From Mesorhizobium sp. LNHC252B00 (GTDB lineage: Bacteria > Pseudomonadota > Alphaproteobacteria > Rhizobiales > Rhizobiaceae): DNA of 60,019 bases. Shown here in pieces: positions 1 through 8,492 of this stretch (position 1 is the first letter of the stretch; each line of letters starts with the position of its first letter). Both the position numbers and the translations under genes were made by a program. Below the pieces are notes generated by a model that ran no database searches, was not told where the DNA came from, and was given only the letters and a program-made list of their open reading frames with translations. The DNA is taken from contig NZ_AYWO01000009.1 in the NCBI RefSeq assembly GCF_000502955.1, forward strand, positions 203,311 to 263,329. The letters are read 5' to 3'.

Positions 1-1221
1 CTGCGCAGCACCTGGCTGACGCTGCAGGAGCGCCTCTCGGTGCTGAGCCGGGTGATGGACGAGAATCTCGGCGGCATCCGTGTCGTGCGCGCCTTCGCGG
101 CGCAGCGGCACGAGCTCGAAAAATTCGACCGCGCCAAGCTGTCGGCATTGGAGCTTGCCAATCAGCGCGTCGACATCCGCGTCGCCAACACCAGCGCCAT
201 GAACTTCTCCTTCTTGGCAGCCATGGGCCTGGTGCTCTGGTTCGGCGGCCAGAAGGTGATCGCGGGCCAGATCAGCGTCGGCACGCTGGCCCAGTTCCTC
301 ACCTTCATGACCATCCTGCAGATGCCGGTTCGCCAGCTCGGCCTGATGGTCAACTCGTTCGCGCGAGCCTCGACGTGCGGCACCCGTCTGTTCGAACTGC
401 TCGACGCTGAGCTCGACATCGAGGACGCGCCTGGCGCCAGGGACCTCGTCGTCACCGACGGCGTGTTGCGCTTCGACAATGTTGGCTTCCGCTACGAGGG
501 CGCGGGCGGACGGCCGACGCTGTCGGGCATCTCCTTCGAGGCCCGGTCCGGTGAAACCGTCGGCATTGTCGGCCCGCCTGGCAGCGGCAAGTCGACCATC
601 GCGCACCTGATCCCGCGTTTCTATGACGTCACTTCAGGTTCAATCACCATCGACGGCCAGGATATCCGTGAGGTGGCGCTGCAGTCGCTGCGCAAGGCCG
701 TCGGCGTCGTGCAGCAGGATGCGTTCCTGTTCACCACCTCGATCGAGAACAACATCGCCTACGGCAATCCCTGGGCGCGCGAGACCCGCATCGGGCAGGC
801 CGCCGAATACGCCCAGCTGCACAACTACATCATCGGACTTCCCGCGGGCTACACCACGGTGGTCGGCGAACGCGGCGCGTCGCTTTCCGGCGGCCAGCGG
901 CAGCGCCTGACCATCGCCCGCAGCCTTATGCTGCGGCCGTCCGTGCTGGTCTTCGACGATTCCACCGCGGCCATAGACGCCGGTACCGAGCAGCGGATCC
1001 GGGCGGCGATGAAGCGCTTCGCCAGGGATCGCGTCACGCTCATCATCTCGCACCGGCTGAGCTCGCTGATGCATGCCGACCAGATCCTGTTCGTCGAGGG
1101 CGGCCGGGTCGTCGAACGCGGCACGCATGAGCAATTGCTGGCGCTCGGTGGACGCTATCGCGCGCTCTACGACCTGCAGCTGCGGCCGGACGACGATCGG
1201 CCCTTGGCGGGAGCCGCGTGA
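1..1221 (+). CDS. ABC exporter subunit A, ATP-binding/permease (5' partial)
   Basis: The frame is open from base 1, so the gene begins outside the window and the seen part is the end of the membrane domain plus a full nucleotide-binding domain. Walker A is GPPGSGKST, the signature is LSGGQRQRL and the H-loop is ISHR. The residue after the Walker B Asp is Asp rather than the usual catalytic Glu (VFDDSTAAID), which marks a degenerate ATP site. The stop overlaps the start of the next gene by one base (TGATG), so the two subunits are translationally coupled and probably form a heterodimer in the inner membrane. The substrate cannot be told; drugs and lipids are typical for this family. Confidence 0.93.
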   Translation: MRSTWLTLQERLSVLSRVMDENLGGIRVVRAFAAQRHELEKFDRAKLSALELANQRVDIRVANTSAMNFSFLAAMGLVLWFGGQKVIAGQISVGTLAQFLTFMTILQMPVRQLGLMVNSFARASTCGTRLFELLDAELDIEDAPGARDLVVTDGVLRFDNVGFRYEGAGGRPTLSGISFEARSGETVGIVGPPGSGKSTIAHLIPRFYDVTSGSITIDGQDIREVALQSLRKAVGVVQQDAFLFTTSIENNIAYGNPWARETRIGQAAEYAQLHNYIIGLPAGYTTVVGERGASLSGGQRQRLTIARSLMLRPSVLVFDDSTAAIDAGTEQRIRAAMKRFARDRVTLIISHRLSSLMHADQILFVEGGRVVERGTHEQLLALGGRYRALYDLQLRPDDDRPLAGAA

Positions 1222-3113
1222 TGTCGACGCAGGCCGACGACGATAAGGAAGACACCAGCGGCCGGCCGACAAAGGCCGTCGTCGGCTCGCATCGCGACGA
1301 GGAAGAGGTTTTCGGCAAAGCGTACGATCCGCGCATCATCAGGCGTATCTGGAGCTTCGTGAGACCCTACCAGAGCCGGATTTTCCTCTCGGTCGCCGCG
1401 GTGCTGGTGTTCACCCTGACGCAATTGGCGATCCCGCTTGTCATCCGCTACGCCATCGACCACGGCATGACGGCGGGCAGGCTCGACCGGTCGGTGATGA
1501 TCGCCGCGACCGGCGCGTTCACGCTGGTCATCCTCATCAACTATGCCGCCAGCTACGTGCAGGAAAGCGTCGTCGGCAAGGTCGCCGAGAACGTGCTGTC
1601 CGACCTGCGCCGTGCCATGTTCAGCCATCTGCAGCGTGTCTCGCTGAGCTTCATGGACAAGACCGAGGTCGGCCGGCTGATGTCGCGCCTGCAGGGCGAC
1701 GTCAACTCGATGCAGGAATTCCTCGAGACGTCTGTTATGTCGGTCGGCGACATCGTGCTGTTGTTCGGCATTGTCAGCGTGCTTTTGTGGCTCGATTTCC
1801 GGCTCGGCCTGCTGACGCTGTCGACCATGCCGGTGCTGTTCGTCGTGCGCCTGTTCTGGCTGCCGCGCGCCAAGGTCGCCTTCATGGCCGCGCACGAAAC
1901 CAACTCGATCGCCAACGGCGCGCTGGCCGAAGGCATTCATGGCGTACGCACGGTGCAGAGCCTCGAGCGCCAGCACGTCAATTTCGACCTTTACGACGAG
2001 AAGGTGCTGGCCAATCTCAATACCCATCTGCGCTCGGCGAAATATGCGCAGGTGATGGTGCCGATCGTCGACACGCTGACCGGCATCGCCATGGCGACGG
2101 TCATCGTCGTCGGTGGTTCGATGGTGCTCTCGCACAGCCTCGATATCGGCGTCATGGTGGCGTTCCTGTTCTACATCCAGCGCTTCTTCGACCCGATCCG
2201 CTCGCTGACCATGCAGTACAGCGTCATGCAGCGCGCCATGGCTTCGGGCCAGCGCATCTCCGAAGTGCTCGATGTCCCCGTCGACGTCAGTGACAGGCAA
2301 GGCGCCGTCGCCCTGACGCGCTACATGGACGGCTCGGTCGAATTCAGGAACGTCACCTTCGGCTATAGGCCGAACCAGCCAGTGCTGAAGAACATCTCCT
2401 TTCGCGTCAATCCGGGCGAGACCGTGGCCCTTGTCGGCCCGACCGGGTCGGGCAAGTCAAGCTCGATGGCGCTGGTGCACCGGTTCTACGATGTCTGGTC
2501 GGGTCAGGTCCTGGTCGGCGGCCACGATGTGCGTGACCTGACGCAGGATTCGCTCGGCGATCAGGTGGCGATGGTGCTGCAGGAGCCGTTCCTGTTCTCA
2601 GGTTCGGTGCTGGAAAACATCCGCTATCACAAGACGGGTGCCAGCCGCGAGGAAGTGGTGCGTGCCGCGAAGGCTGTCGGCGCGCACGATTTCATCGAGA
2701 ACCTGCCCGATGGCTACGACACCGAGCTCGAGCAGCGCGGCGGCAATCTCTCGCTCGGCCAGCGCCAGCTGATCAGTTTTGCGCGCGCGCTGGTGGCGGA
2801 TGCGAAGATCCTGGTGCTCGACGAAGCCACGGCCAGCATCGATTCCTACACCGAGATGCTGATCCAGAAGGCGCTGGTCAAACTGCTGGAAGGCCGCACA
2901 GGGCTGGTCATCGCCCATCGGCTCGCCACCATCCGCGGCGCCGACCGCATCATCGTCTTGCAGAACGGCGAGATCGTCGAAAGCGGCAACCACGAACAGC
3001 TGATGGCAGGAAAGGGCCTCTACGCCCGCCTTTACAACATGAATTACGCCTCGTTCGATGACATTTCTGGGGAAGAAATGGCAATGGACGCGGCGCTCGG
3101 CAAAGCGACCTGA
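1221..3113 (+). CDS. ABC exporter subunit B, ATP-binding/permease
   Basis: A 630-residue half-transporter: a cytoplasmic N-terminus, six predicted membrane segments (about residues 55-330) and a nucleotide-binding domain (about 370-600). Walker A is GPTGSGKSS, Walker B is canonical (LVLDEATASID) and the H-loop is IAHR. The signature reads LSLGQ instead of LSGGQ. Together with the Asp in subunit A's Walker B, this places both deviations in the same composite ATP site, as in known asymmetric exporters such as TM287/288 and BmrCD. I chose the ATG that overlaps the upstream stop; a GTG one codon earlier is possible. The substrate is unknown. Confidence 0.93.
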   Translation: MSTQADDDKEDTSGRPTKAVVGSHRDEEEVFGKAYDPRIIRRIWSFVRPYQSRIFLSVAAVLVFTLTQLAIPLVIRYAIDHGMTAGRLDRSVMIAATGAFTLVILINYAASYVQESVVGKVAENVLSDLRRAMFSHLQRVSLSFMDKTEVGRLMSRLQGDVNSMQEFLETSVMSVGDIVLLFGIVSVLLWLDFRLGLLTLSTMPVLFVVRLFWLPRAKVAFMAAHETNSIANGALAEGIHGVRTVQSLERQHVNFDLYDEKVLANLNTHLRSAKYAQVMVPIVDTLTGIAMATVIVVGGSMVLSHSLDIGVMVAFLFYIQRFFDPIRSLTMQYSVMQRAMASGQRISEVLDVPVDVSDRQGAVALTRYMDGSVEFRNVTFGYRPNQPVLKNISFRVNPGETVALVGPTGSGKSSSMALVHRFYDVWSGQVLVGGHDVRDLTQDSLGDQVAMVLQEPFLFSGSVLENIRYHKTGASREEVVRAAKAVGAHDFIENLPDGYDTELEQRGGNLSLGQRQLISFARALVADAKILVLDEATASIDSYTEMLIQKALVKLLEGRTGLVIAHRLATIRGADRIIVLQNGEIVESGNHEQLMAGKGLYARLYNMNYASFDDISGEEMAMDAALGKAT

Positions 3114-3320
3114 GTGCGGCCGGCAAGGTTCGACCCGACAGATCGCCTGCTGCCCGTGCGTTTTCTGAGAAGGCTTATGTGCGAGATCGCCTGAGGCAAG
3201 CGGCGATTGCGCAATATGGCCGTTGTCCAAAGATCGCTTGTCCCGATTTTGTGAAGGAACGTGTGGGTGCAGAATCCGTTTCCGTCCCGTGCATGTCTCG
3301 CATGAACAGGAGGCATCCTC

Positions 3321-3653
3321 ATGAAACGGCAGATGATGCTCACCGGTGCCATTGTCTTGGCGGCCGCGAGCGCGATCTCTTTTAGCACTGTCGCCGATGC
3401 CGCGGTCGTCAGGCACCATTTTGTCCGCCATGTCGCGACACATCGCGGCGGCGAGCATCGGCACGTGGTTCACCGGGAATATCTACGGACTGACATGTGG
3501 GTTGGCGGCGGTTGGACGGGCGACAACTCGGCCGGTGACAATGCCCGAATGGACAGCTACTACAATGGTTACGGCAGCTACCATGGGTATGTCGGCGACT
3601 TTTGCGGAACCGTCGCGTGGACGCTCGGTCTATGCGGTCCCCACGGCCCCTGA
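3321..3653 (+). CDS. Small His-rich secreted protein of unknown function
   Basis: A 110-residue protein with a clear Sec signal peptide (MKRQ, then a hydrophobic stretch ending near TVADA-AVV at about residue 27). The mature start is rich in His and Arg (RHHFVRHV, HRGGEHRHVVHRE). The C-terminal half is Gly/Tyr/Asp-rich with two Cys (FCGTVAWTLGLC) that could form a disulfide. An AGGAGG Shine-Dalgarno sits 7 bases before the ATG. The composition might suit metal binding in the periplasm, but no family is recognised and that is speculation. It lies alone, convergent with the ABC importer genes downstream. Confidence 0.7.
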   Translation: MKRQMMLTGAIVLAAASAISFSTVADAAVVRHHFVRHVATHRGGEHRHVVHREYLRTDMWVGGGWTGDNSAGDNARMDSYYNGYGSYHGYVGDFCGTVAWTLGLCGPHGP

Positions 3654-3700
3654 TTCCTGACTGATATGTGGGGCCAACGAATTGTTTGACCGCCCGGATG

Positions 3701-4483
3701 CTACGCCATTTCGGGACGTCTTGACGCCTCGCGAATGGCCTTGTGGACGCCGCGCTGCAAATCCATGAATGCCGGGCTTTCCATCACCTCTTCACGGCGC
3801 GGACGCTCGATGTCGACGTTGAACGTCTGCGTGATGCGCCCCGGACCGATCCCCATGACCACGATCCGGTCCGACAGATAGACGGCCTCCTCGACGTCAT
3901 GAGTGACAAACAGGACGGTCAACCTGTGTTCCTCCCAGATCTGCGTCAGCAGCTCCTGCATCTGGTGCCGGGTCAAGGCATCGAGCGCGCCGAAGGGCTC
4001 GTCCATCAACAGCATCTTGGGCCGATAGGAAAGCGCACGGGCGATGGCAACGCGCTGCTTCATGCCGCCCGAGAGTTCGGCCGGATAGCGGTCGGCGCTG
4101 TCCGACAGCTTGACGAGCTCGAGATGCTCGAGCGCGATGCTACGGCAGGTCGAACGGTCGTAGCCGGCGGCCTTGAGGGCGAACTCGATGTTCTGCCGCG
4201 CCGTCAGCCAGGGAAGCAGCGTGTAGGACTGGAAGACGACGCCGCGATCGAGCCCCGGCTGCAGGATCGGCGCGCCATCGATGCTGAGATCGCCGGCGTC
4301 GAAATCCTGCAATCCGGCGACAATCGACAGCAGCGTGCTCTTGCCGCAGCCCGATATGCCGACCAGGGAGACGAACTCGTTGTCGGCAAGATCGAGGTTG
4401 ATGTCGCGCAGCACTTCCTTGCGCCGCTCGCCCATGCCGAAGCTCTTGTTGAGACCGGCGATCCGCAATTTGGGGGGGGTCAT
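3701..4483 (-). CDS. NitT/TauT/SsuB-type ABC transporter ATP-binding protein
   Basis: The ATPase of a small-molecule importer, about 260 residues. Walker A is GISGCGKST, the Q-loop lies in VVFQSYTLLPW, the signature is LSGGMKQRV, Walker B is LLMDEPFGALD and the H-loop is VTHD; all are intact. The order binding protein, permease, ATPase is typical of the nitrate/sulfonate/taurine family. I place the start at the ATG at 4483, which has GAGG eight bases upstream; a GTG at 4492 is the longer option. The start region contains a run of eight G on the plus strand, a likely slippage spot. Context suggests a sulfonate-like substrate. Confidence 0.9.
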   Translation of the reverse strand: MTPPKLRIAGLNKSFGMGERRKEVLRDINLDLADNEFVSLVGISGCGKSTLLSIVAGLQDFDAGDLSIDGAPILQPGLDRGVVFQSYTLLPWLTARQNIEFALKAAGYDRSTCRSIALEHLELVKLSDSADRYPAELSGGMKQRVAIARALSYRPKMLLMDEPFGALDALTRHQMQELLTQIWEEHRLTVLFVTHDVEEAVYLSDRIVVMGIGPGRITQTFNVDIERPRREEVMESPAFMDLQRGVHKAIREASRRPEMA

Positions 4484-4493
4484 CGGCGGCACC

Positions 4494-5369
4494 TCATTGC
4501 GAGCGGCCCTCCTGCTTGAACAGCACCTTTTCCAACGCCTTCATGACCTGGTCGGTGATCAGGCCGAGCAGGCCCAAGAGCAGGATATAGCCGATGATGG
4601 TGTTGGTCTGGAAATAGCGCTGCGACACGGTGATGCGATAGCCAAGCCCGGATGTCGCCGCGACGAGTTCGGCGAGCACCAGCCAGGTCCACGCCCAGCC
4701 CAGGCTGATGCGCAGCGTATCCCAGATACCCGGCAGGGCGCTGGGGACGACGATGCGCGTCAGGATCTTGCGATCCGGCAGGCCGAGCGTGCGCCCAAGG
4801 CCGATGAAATCGGCGGGAACCCGTTTGACGTTGTCCATGATCATCAGCACCTGCTGGAAGAAGGTGCCGATGAAGATGATCAGGAATTTCTGCGTATCGC
4901 CGGTACCCGCCCACAGGATGGAGAGCGGCACGAAGGCGACGACCGGCATGTAACGGATGAAGTCCACCAGGGGTTCGATGGCCGCTTCCCAGGAGCGGAA
5001 ACTGCCGATCAGAACGCCGATCGGTATCGACAGTGCCGAGGCGATGAGGAAGCCGATGGAAATGCGGTACATCGAGGCTTTGAGGTCCAGCCACAACGTG
5101 CCGTCAGCCGCGAGCTTGGCGATCTGCGTCGCGACGCTGCCCGGCGATGGCAGGAAGATCGGCTTCACCCACCCCAGTCCGGTCGCCGTCCACCAGGCAA
5201 GGCCAAGCCCGACAAAGACAGCCACCGCGATCGTCAGGAAACGCGATCTGGCGATGGGCACGCCGATCCCGGAGGATCGGCGGTGCCTCGCCGGTTTCGT
5301 GATGGGGCCTGGCGCGGAATGCGCCGGGCCTGTTTCCGCCGGTCGCTCCGCCGACATTTGCGTCACCAC
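4494..5369 (-). CDS. NitT/TauT/SsuC-type ABC transporter permease
   Basis: A 291-residue inner-membrane permease with six hydrophobic segments. The binding-protein-dependent transport signature is present in the region VAFVPLSILWAGTGDTQK, where the ATPase docks. The N-terminal 45 residues are basic and disordered. The gene lies between the substrate-binding protein (16 bp upstream) and the ATPase (10 bp downstream), so the three form one operon. The start could also be the ATG at 5357 rather than 5369. The substrate is inferred only from neighbours. Confidence 0.9.
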   Translation of the reverse strand: MVTQMSAERPAETGPAHSAPGPITKPARHRRSSGIGVPIARSRFLTIAVAVFVGLGLAWWTATGLGWVKPIFLPSPGSVATQIAKLAADGTLWLDLKASMYRISIGFLIASALSIPIGVLIGSFRSWEAAIEPLVDFIRYMPVVAFVPLSILWAGTGDTQKFLIIFIGTFFQQVLMIMDNVKRVPADFIGLGRTLGLPDRKILTRIVVPSALPGIWDTLRISLGWAWTWLVLAELVAATSGLGYRITVSQRYFQTNTIIGYILLLGLLGLITDQVMKALEKVLFKQEGRSQ

Positions 5370-5385
5370 AGCGATCCGGCCTTGG

Positions 5386-6396
5386 TCATTCCGCCGCCTT
5401 GACGAAAGACGGGTCGATCATCTGTTCCGGCGTCACATCGGCCTGCAGCAGCTTGGCGTTCTTGGCAGCGGCTTCGACATCGGCGAAGGTCTTCGTGCTG
5501 AAGTCGCCGGTGAGCGCCGTCTTGTTTTCGGCAAGCGAGTAATAGCGCACGCCGTCAAAGGCGGTGTTGAGGTCCTTGACGTCCGAACCGACGGCCTTGG
5601 CAATGATGGCGCGGCCGCCTGATGTATCGGCTTTGTAGTCCTTGAGCGCCGCGTCCCAGCTCTTGATCATGGCCAGCACCTGGCCGGGCCGCGACTTGAT
5701 CACCTCGTCGCGCACCACCAGCACGTCGCTGATCAGGCCGGGATCCTCGCCGGCGGTGAACAGCAGCTTGACTTCCTTGTTCTGCGCCATAGCGACAGTG
5801 AGGTACGGTTCGTAGGTCACCGCGACCGGCACCTGGCCGGCGATCAAGGCGCCGCCTGCGTCGGATGCCGGCATCGGCACGGGCTTCACGTCGTCGATCG
5901 ACATGCCGTTCTTGGCGAGCGCGTATTTGAGCAGGATGTCGCTCGTCGTGCCTTCCTCGAAGGCGACTTCCTTGCCCTTGAGGTCCTTGATGGAAGTGAT
6001 GTCCTTGCCGGCGATCATGGCATCGGCGGTCATGCTGACATCGAGCAGCAGCACGATCTTCACCGGCAGGCCGGCCGCAACCATGCCCATCGCCGTGTGC
6101 GTGGCGATGTTGGCGGCGTCGAGCTGGCCGCTTGCAAGCGCCGCGTTGATGTCCTTGTCCTCGGCGAAATTAACGATCTGTACGTCGGTCAAACCATTTG
6201 CCTTGAACAGCGCCTTGGCCTCGGCGACATGCCACTGGCCATAGCCAAGCCAGGGCTCGATGCCGATCTTGAACGCTCCCGCCTCGGGTGTGGTGGGAAT
6301 GGCCGCATCGGCCGCATGGGCTGCCGGGGCGGCGGCGAGCCCGATGGCGGCGGCCATCACGAGCGCGCGAAATTGTCCTGTTAGGTTACGCATCAT
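5386..6396 (-). CDS. ABC transporter periplasmic substrate-binding protein (SsuA/TauA-like)
   Basis: A 336-residue protein with a Sec signal peptide (cleavage near APAAHA-ADA). The mature part has the NMT1/SsuA-type fold signature: KIGIEPWLGYGQW near the start, then LDAANIATHTAM and VAFEEGTTSDILLKYAL. An AAGGGG ribosome site lies before the double ATG. It heads the importer operon. A 292-bp upstream gap carries two operator-like sequences that recur before the neighbouring dehydrogenase genes. The ligand is not predictable from sequence. An organosulfonate is the working inference; nitrate seems unlikely because a dedicated nitrate system is also present. Confidence 0.88.
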   Translation of the reverse strand: MMRNLTGQFRALVMAAAIGLAAAPAAHAADAAIPTTPEAGAFKIGIEPWLGYGQWHVAEAKALFKANGLTDVQIVNFAEDKDINAALASGQLDAANIATHTAMGMVAAGLPVKIVLLLDVSMTADAMIAGKDITSIKDLKGKEVAFEEGTTSDILLKYALAKNGMSIDDVKPVPMPASDAGGALIAGQVPVAVTYEPYLTVAMAQNKEVKLLFTAGEDPGLISDVLVVRDEVIKSRPGQVLAMIKSWDAALKDYKADTSGGRAIIAKAVGSDVKDLNTAFDGVRYYSLAENKTALTGDFSTKTFADVEAAAKNAKLLQADVTPEQMIDPSFVKAAE

Positions 6397-6560
6397 CTTT
6401 GTTCCCCTTGATGATCAGACCGCTTTTCTTACCCAGGCGTCCGGTCTGTTGAGACTGCGGGTTTCTGCTCTTGCGGCACTGTGCCTCGGCGTCTTACCTG
6501 CCACTTCATGGTGAAGTGCGACGATATTTCAGCGTCAGCAGGAGCGGATGTCAAGGCTAA

Positions 6561-6582
6561 AATACATACATGCATATACAAG
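6561..6582. promoter_or_regulatory. Putative GntR operator upstream of importer operon
   Basis: The minus-strand sequence contains TTGTATATGCATGTATGTAT, an AT-rich near-palindrome centred on GCATGT. Closely related sequences occur before the HisD-like gene (9938-9956) and the SDR gene (10842-10865). HutC-type GntR regulators commonly bind TGTATA-like inverted sites, and the regulator encoded at 6689-7420 is of that type. It lies about 165 bp before the binding-protein start. Confidence 0.6.
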
Positions 6583-6631
6583 TTGGAAGGGACTCAATTT
6601 CCACTTTGATCGGGTGCATCTCCCTGCCCTT

Positions 6632-6649
6632 AATACATGCAGATACGTT
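6632..6649. promoter_or_regulatory. Second, weaker GntR operator-like sequence
   Basis: AATACATGCAGATACGTT resembles the 6561-6582 site with several changes. It may be an auxiliary operator in the same promoter region or a chance match. Confidence 0.35.
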
Positions 6650-6688
6650 GGCAACGAAACCTCTCCGTCTTGCGTCGCAGCGTTGCCG

Positions 6689-7420
6689 TCAGCTGTTTTT
6701 GGAAGGGGAATAGCGGCTGCCGAGCGAGTAGCGGCTGCCGGCATAAGTCAGCCTGCTGATCGTTGCCACCACCGCGCCCGTCCATGTCCGGCGGTGCAGG
6801 AAAAGGCAGCAGGCGCCGACATCGATGCCCAGATGCCGCGCCGTCTCGGCATCAGCCGGTATCGCCGAGATGATATGCTCGACCTCGGTCACCGGGGTTT
6901 TCTGCATCAGGTAGTCATAGGTCGCCGTCTTCGAAAAATCCTGCTTGTCGTAGTCGGGTATCAGAGTCGGATTGACGAAGCGCTCTTCCAACTGCACCGG
7001 CAGATCGTTCTCGAAATTGACGACAACGGAATGATGGATCGAGACACGTTTTGGAAATTCGAACGACAGCGCCAACTCCTTTGTCGGCATGATCGTTTCG
7101 AGCACGAGGACTTCGGAGCGATGCCTGTTGCCGCGCTTGACGATTTCCGCCGCGATATTGTTGATCTCGATCAGCGCGGATTGCGGCCGCGGTGGCGCAA
7201 TGAAAGTTCCCACACCTTGCAGCCGGGTCAGAAATCCCGCCGCGGTCAGTTCGCGCAAGGCGCGGTGCACCGTCATCCGCGATACGCCGAGCGACGCCAC
7301 CAACTCATTCTCGGACGGCAGCTTGCGATCCTTGCTCCACTTGCCGGTTCCGATATTCGTCAGAATATAGTCCTTCACCTTCTCGTAGAGAGGGCTGGCC
7401 GTATCGGGCAAAGTGATCAT
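6689..7420 (-). CDS. GntR-family regulator, HutC subfamily
   Basis: A 243-residue repressor-type protein. The N-terminal winged helix-turn-helix (about residues 10-75) reads KLPSENELVASLGVSRMTVHRAL, a near-perfect GntR signature. The rest is a UTRA ligand-binding domain (about 95-235), the hallmark of the HutC subfamily. It lies directly after the zinc dehydrogenase gene, in the same direction and 31 bp away, so it is probably co-transcribed with the enzymes it controls. Repeated TGTATATGCA-like sequences in three nearby promoters are its likely targets. The effector is probably a pathway intermediate, which cannot be named from sequence. Confidence 0.9.
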   Translation of the reverse strand: MITLPDTASPLYEKVKDYILTNIGTGKWSKDRKLPSENELVASLGVSRMTVHRALRELTAAGFLTRLQGVGTFIAPPRPQSALIEINNIAAEIVKRGNRHRSEVLVLETIMPTKELALSFEFPKRVSIHHSVVVNFENDLPVQLEERFVNPTLIPDYDKQDFSKTATYDYLMQKTPVTEVEHIISAIPADAETARHLGIDVGACCLFLHRRTWTGAVVATISRLTYAGSRYSLGSRYSPSKNS

Positions 7421-7451
7421 TTCAAAGTCCTTTCCGGCGATTGATCGGAAA

Positions 7452-8477
7452 TCACAACGGCTCGACAGGTTGCCGCATGCGAATGATTGTTTTCAAGCCG
7501 TCGCTGCGCCCCGCCAACAGCCGCTCGTAGGTGGCGGGAATCTCATCCAGGCCGATCTCTTGATCGATCAGGGCCAGCAGCGGTTCGCTGAGTTCACCCA
7601 GCATCCGGACGGCCTCGGGCAGCTCGTCGGCAAAGGCGTGGCATCCCAGCAACCCGATTTCGCGTTCGACCAGGATGTTGGGGTCGATGTCGAGCCTGCC
7701 ATGGAAGATGCCGATCATCGCAACCGTGCCGCCGGGATCGAGAACGCCGAGCAACTGGTTAAGTGCCGTAACGCTGCCTGTCGCTTCGACGGCCGCGAGC
7801 AACGGGGCATTGGCGGTGGCGATGGCAACGGCATCCCGGTTCAGGTCGACGATCGTTGCCCCGGTCACCCGCGCCACCCGGGCGCAACGGGCCAGGTTGC
7901 GGTCGGCGACCAGCACGGTACCAGCGAAGGTGCGTGACAGCAGCAGCGCGGCGAGACCGCCGATGGGTCCACAGCCGACGACCAGCACGGAACCTGCCGT
8001 TTTCGGCAGCCGCCGCACCGCGTGCAGCGCCACCGCCAGCGGCTCGGCCATCGCCGCTACCCGCTCGTCAAGTGCGGCATCGATGACATGCAGCAGCCGT
8101 GCGGGCAGCACCGCCTGTTCTGCAAATCCGCCGTCGCAGATCTCGCCCACGAAGCCCAGATCAGTGCAGAGATGCCACCTCCCGGCGCGACATTGCGCGC
8201 AATCTCCGCACCAGAAGCGGGAATCGGCAATCACCCTGTCGCCGACGGCGACCGTATCGACGCCCTCGCCAATGGCGATCACCGTGCCGGTCAGCTCATG
8301 GCCGGCCGTCGAAGGCGACCGGCTTATCCATTGGCCGGTGCGGAAATTGTGCAGGTCCGAACCGCAAATGCCGGCGGCATCGACCCTCAGCTTCACCCAG
8401 CCCGCATCCGGCGTGCCCGGCGCGGCGATGTCCTCGACGCGCAGGTCGCCGGGTCCATAAAGTCGTGCGGCCTTCAT
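7452..8477 (-). CDS. Zinc-dependent medium-chain alcohol dehydrogenase
   Basis: A 341-residue MDR enzyme. Catalytic zinc ligands appear as CGSD (about residue 38) and GHE (about 60). The structural zinc site is the four-Cys lobe CGDCAQCRAGRWHLC, and the NAD-binding motif is VVGCGPIGGLAALL. Such enzymes oxidise secondary alcohols or polyols, for example sorbitol, threonine or galactitol-phosphate. It lies 15 bp after the HisD-like gene and 31 bp before the GntR gene. In dihydroxypropanesulfonate pathways a second dehydrogenase interconverts DHPS enantiomers; this gene could serve such a role, but the assignment rests on context only. Confidence 0.9.
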   Translation of the reverse strand: MKAARLYGPGDLRVEDIAAPGTPDAGWVKLRVDAAGICGSDLHNFRTGQWISRSPSTAGHELTGTVIAIGEGVDTVAVGDRVIADSRFWCGDCAQCRAGRWHLCTDLGFVGEICDGGFAEQAVLPARLLHVIDAALDERVAAMAEPLAVALHAVRRLPKTAGSVLVVGCGPIGGLAALLLSRTFAGTVLVADRNLARCARVARVTGATIVDLNRDAVAIATANAPLLAAVEATGSVTALNQLLGVLDPGGTVAMIGIFHGRLDIDPNILVEREIGLLGCHAFADELPEAVRMLGELSEPLLALIDQEIGLDEIPATYERLLAGRSDGLKTIIRMRQPVEPL

Positions 8478-8492
8478 CGCGATCGTTTCCGC

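Noticed and set aside
1167..2300. Long antisense open frame (377 codons) opposite the ABC exporter genes
   Set aside because: It is His/Asp/Arg-rich, typical of the complement of a GC-rich gene. The opposite strand has clear ABC motifs.
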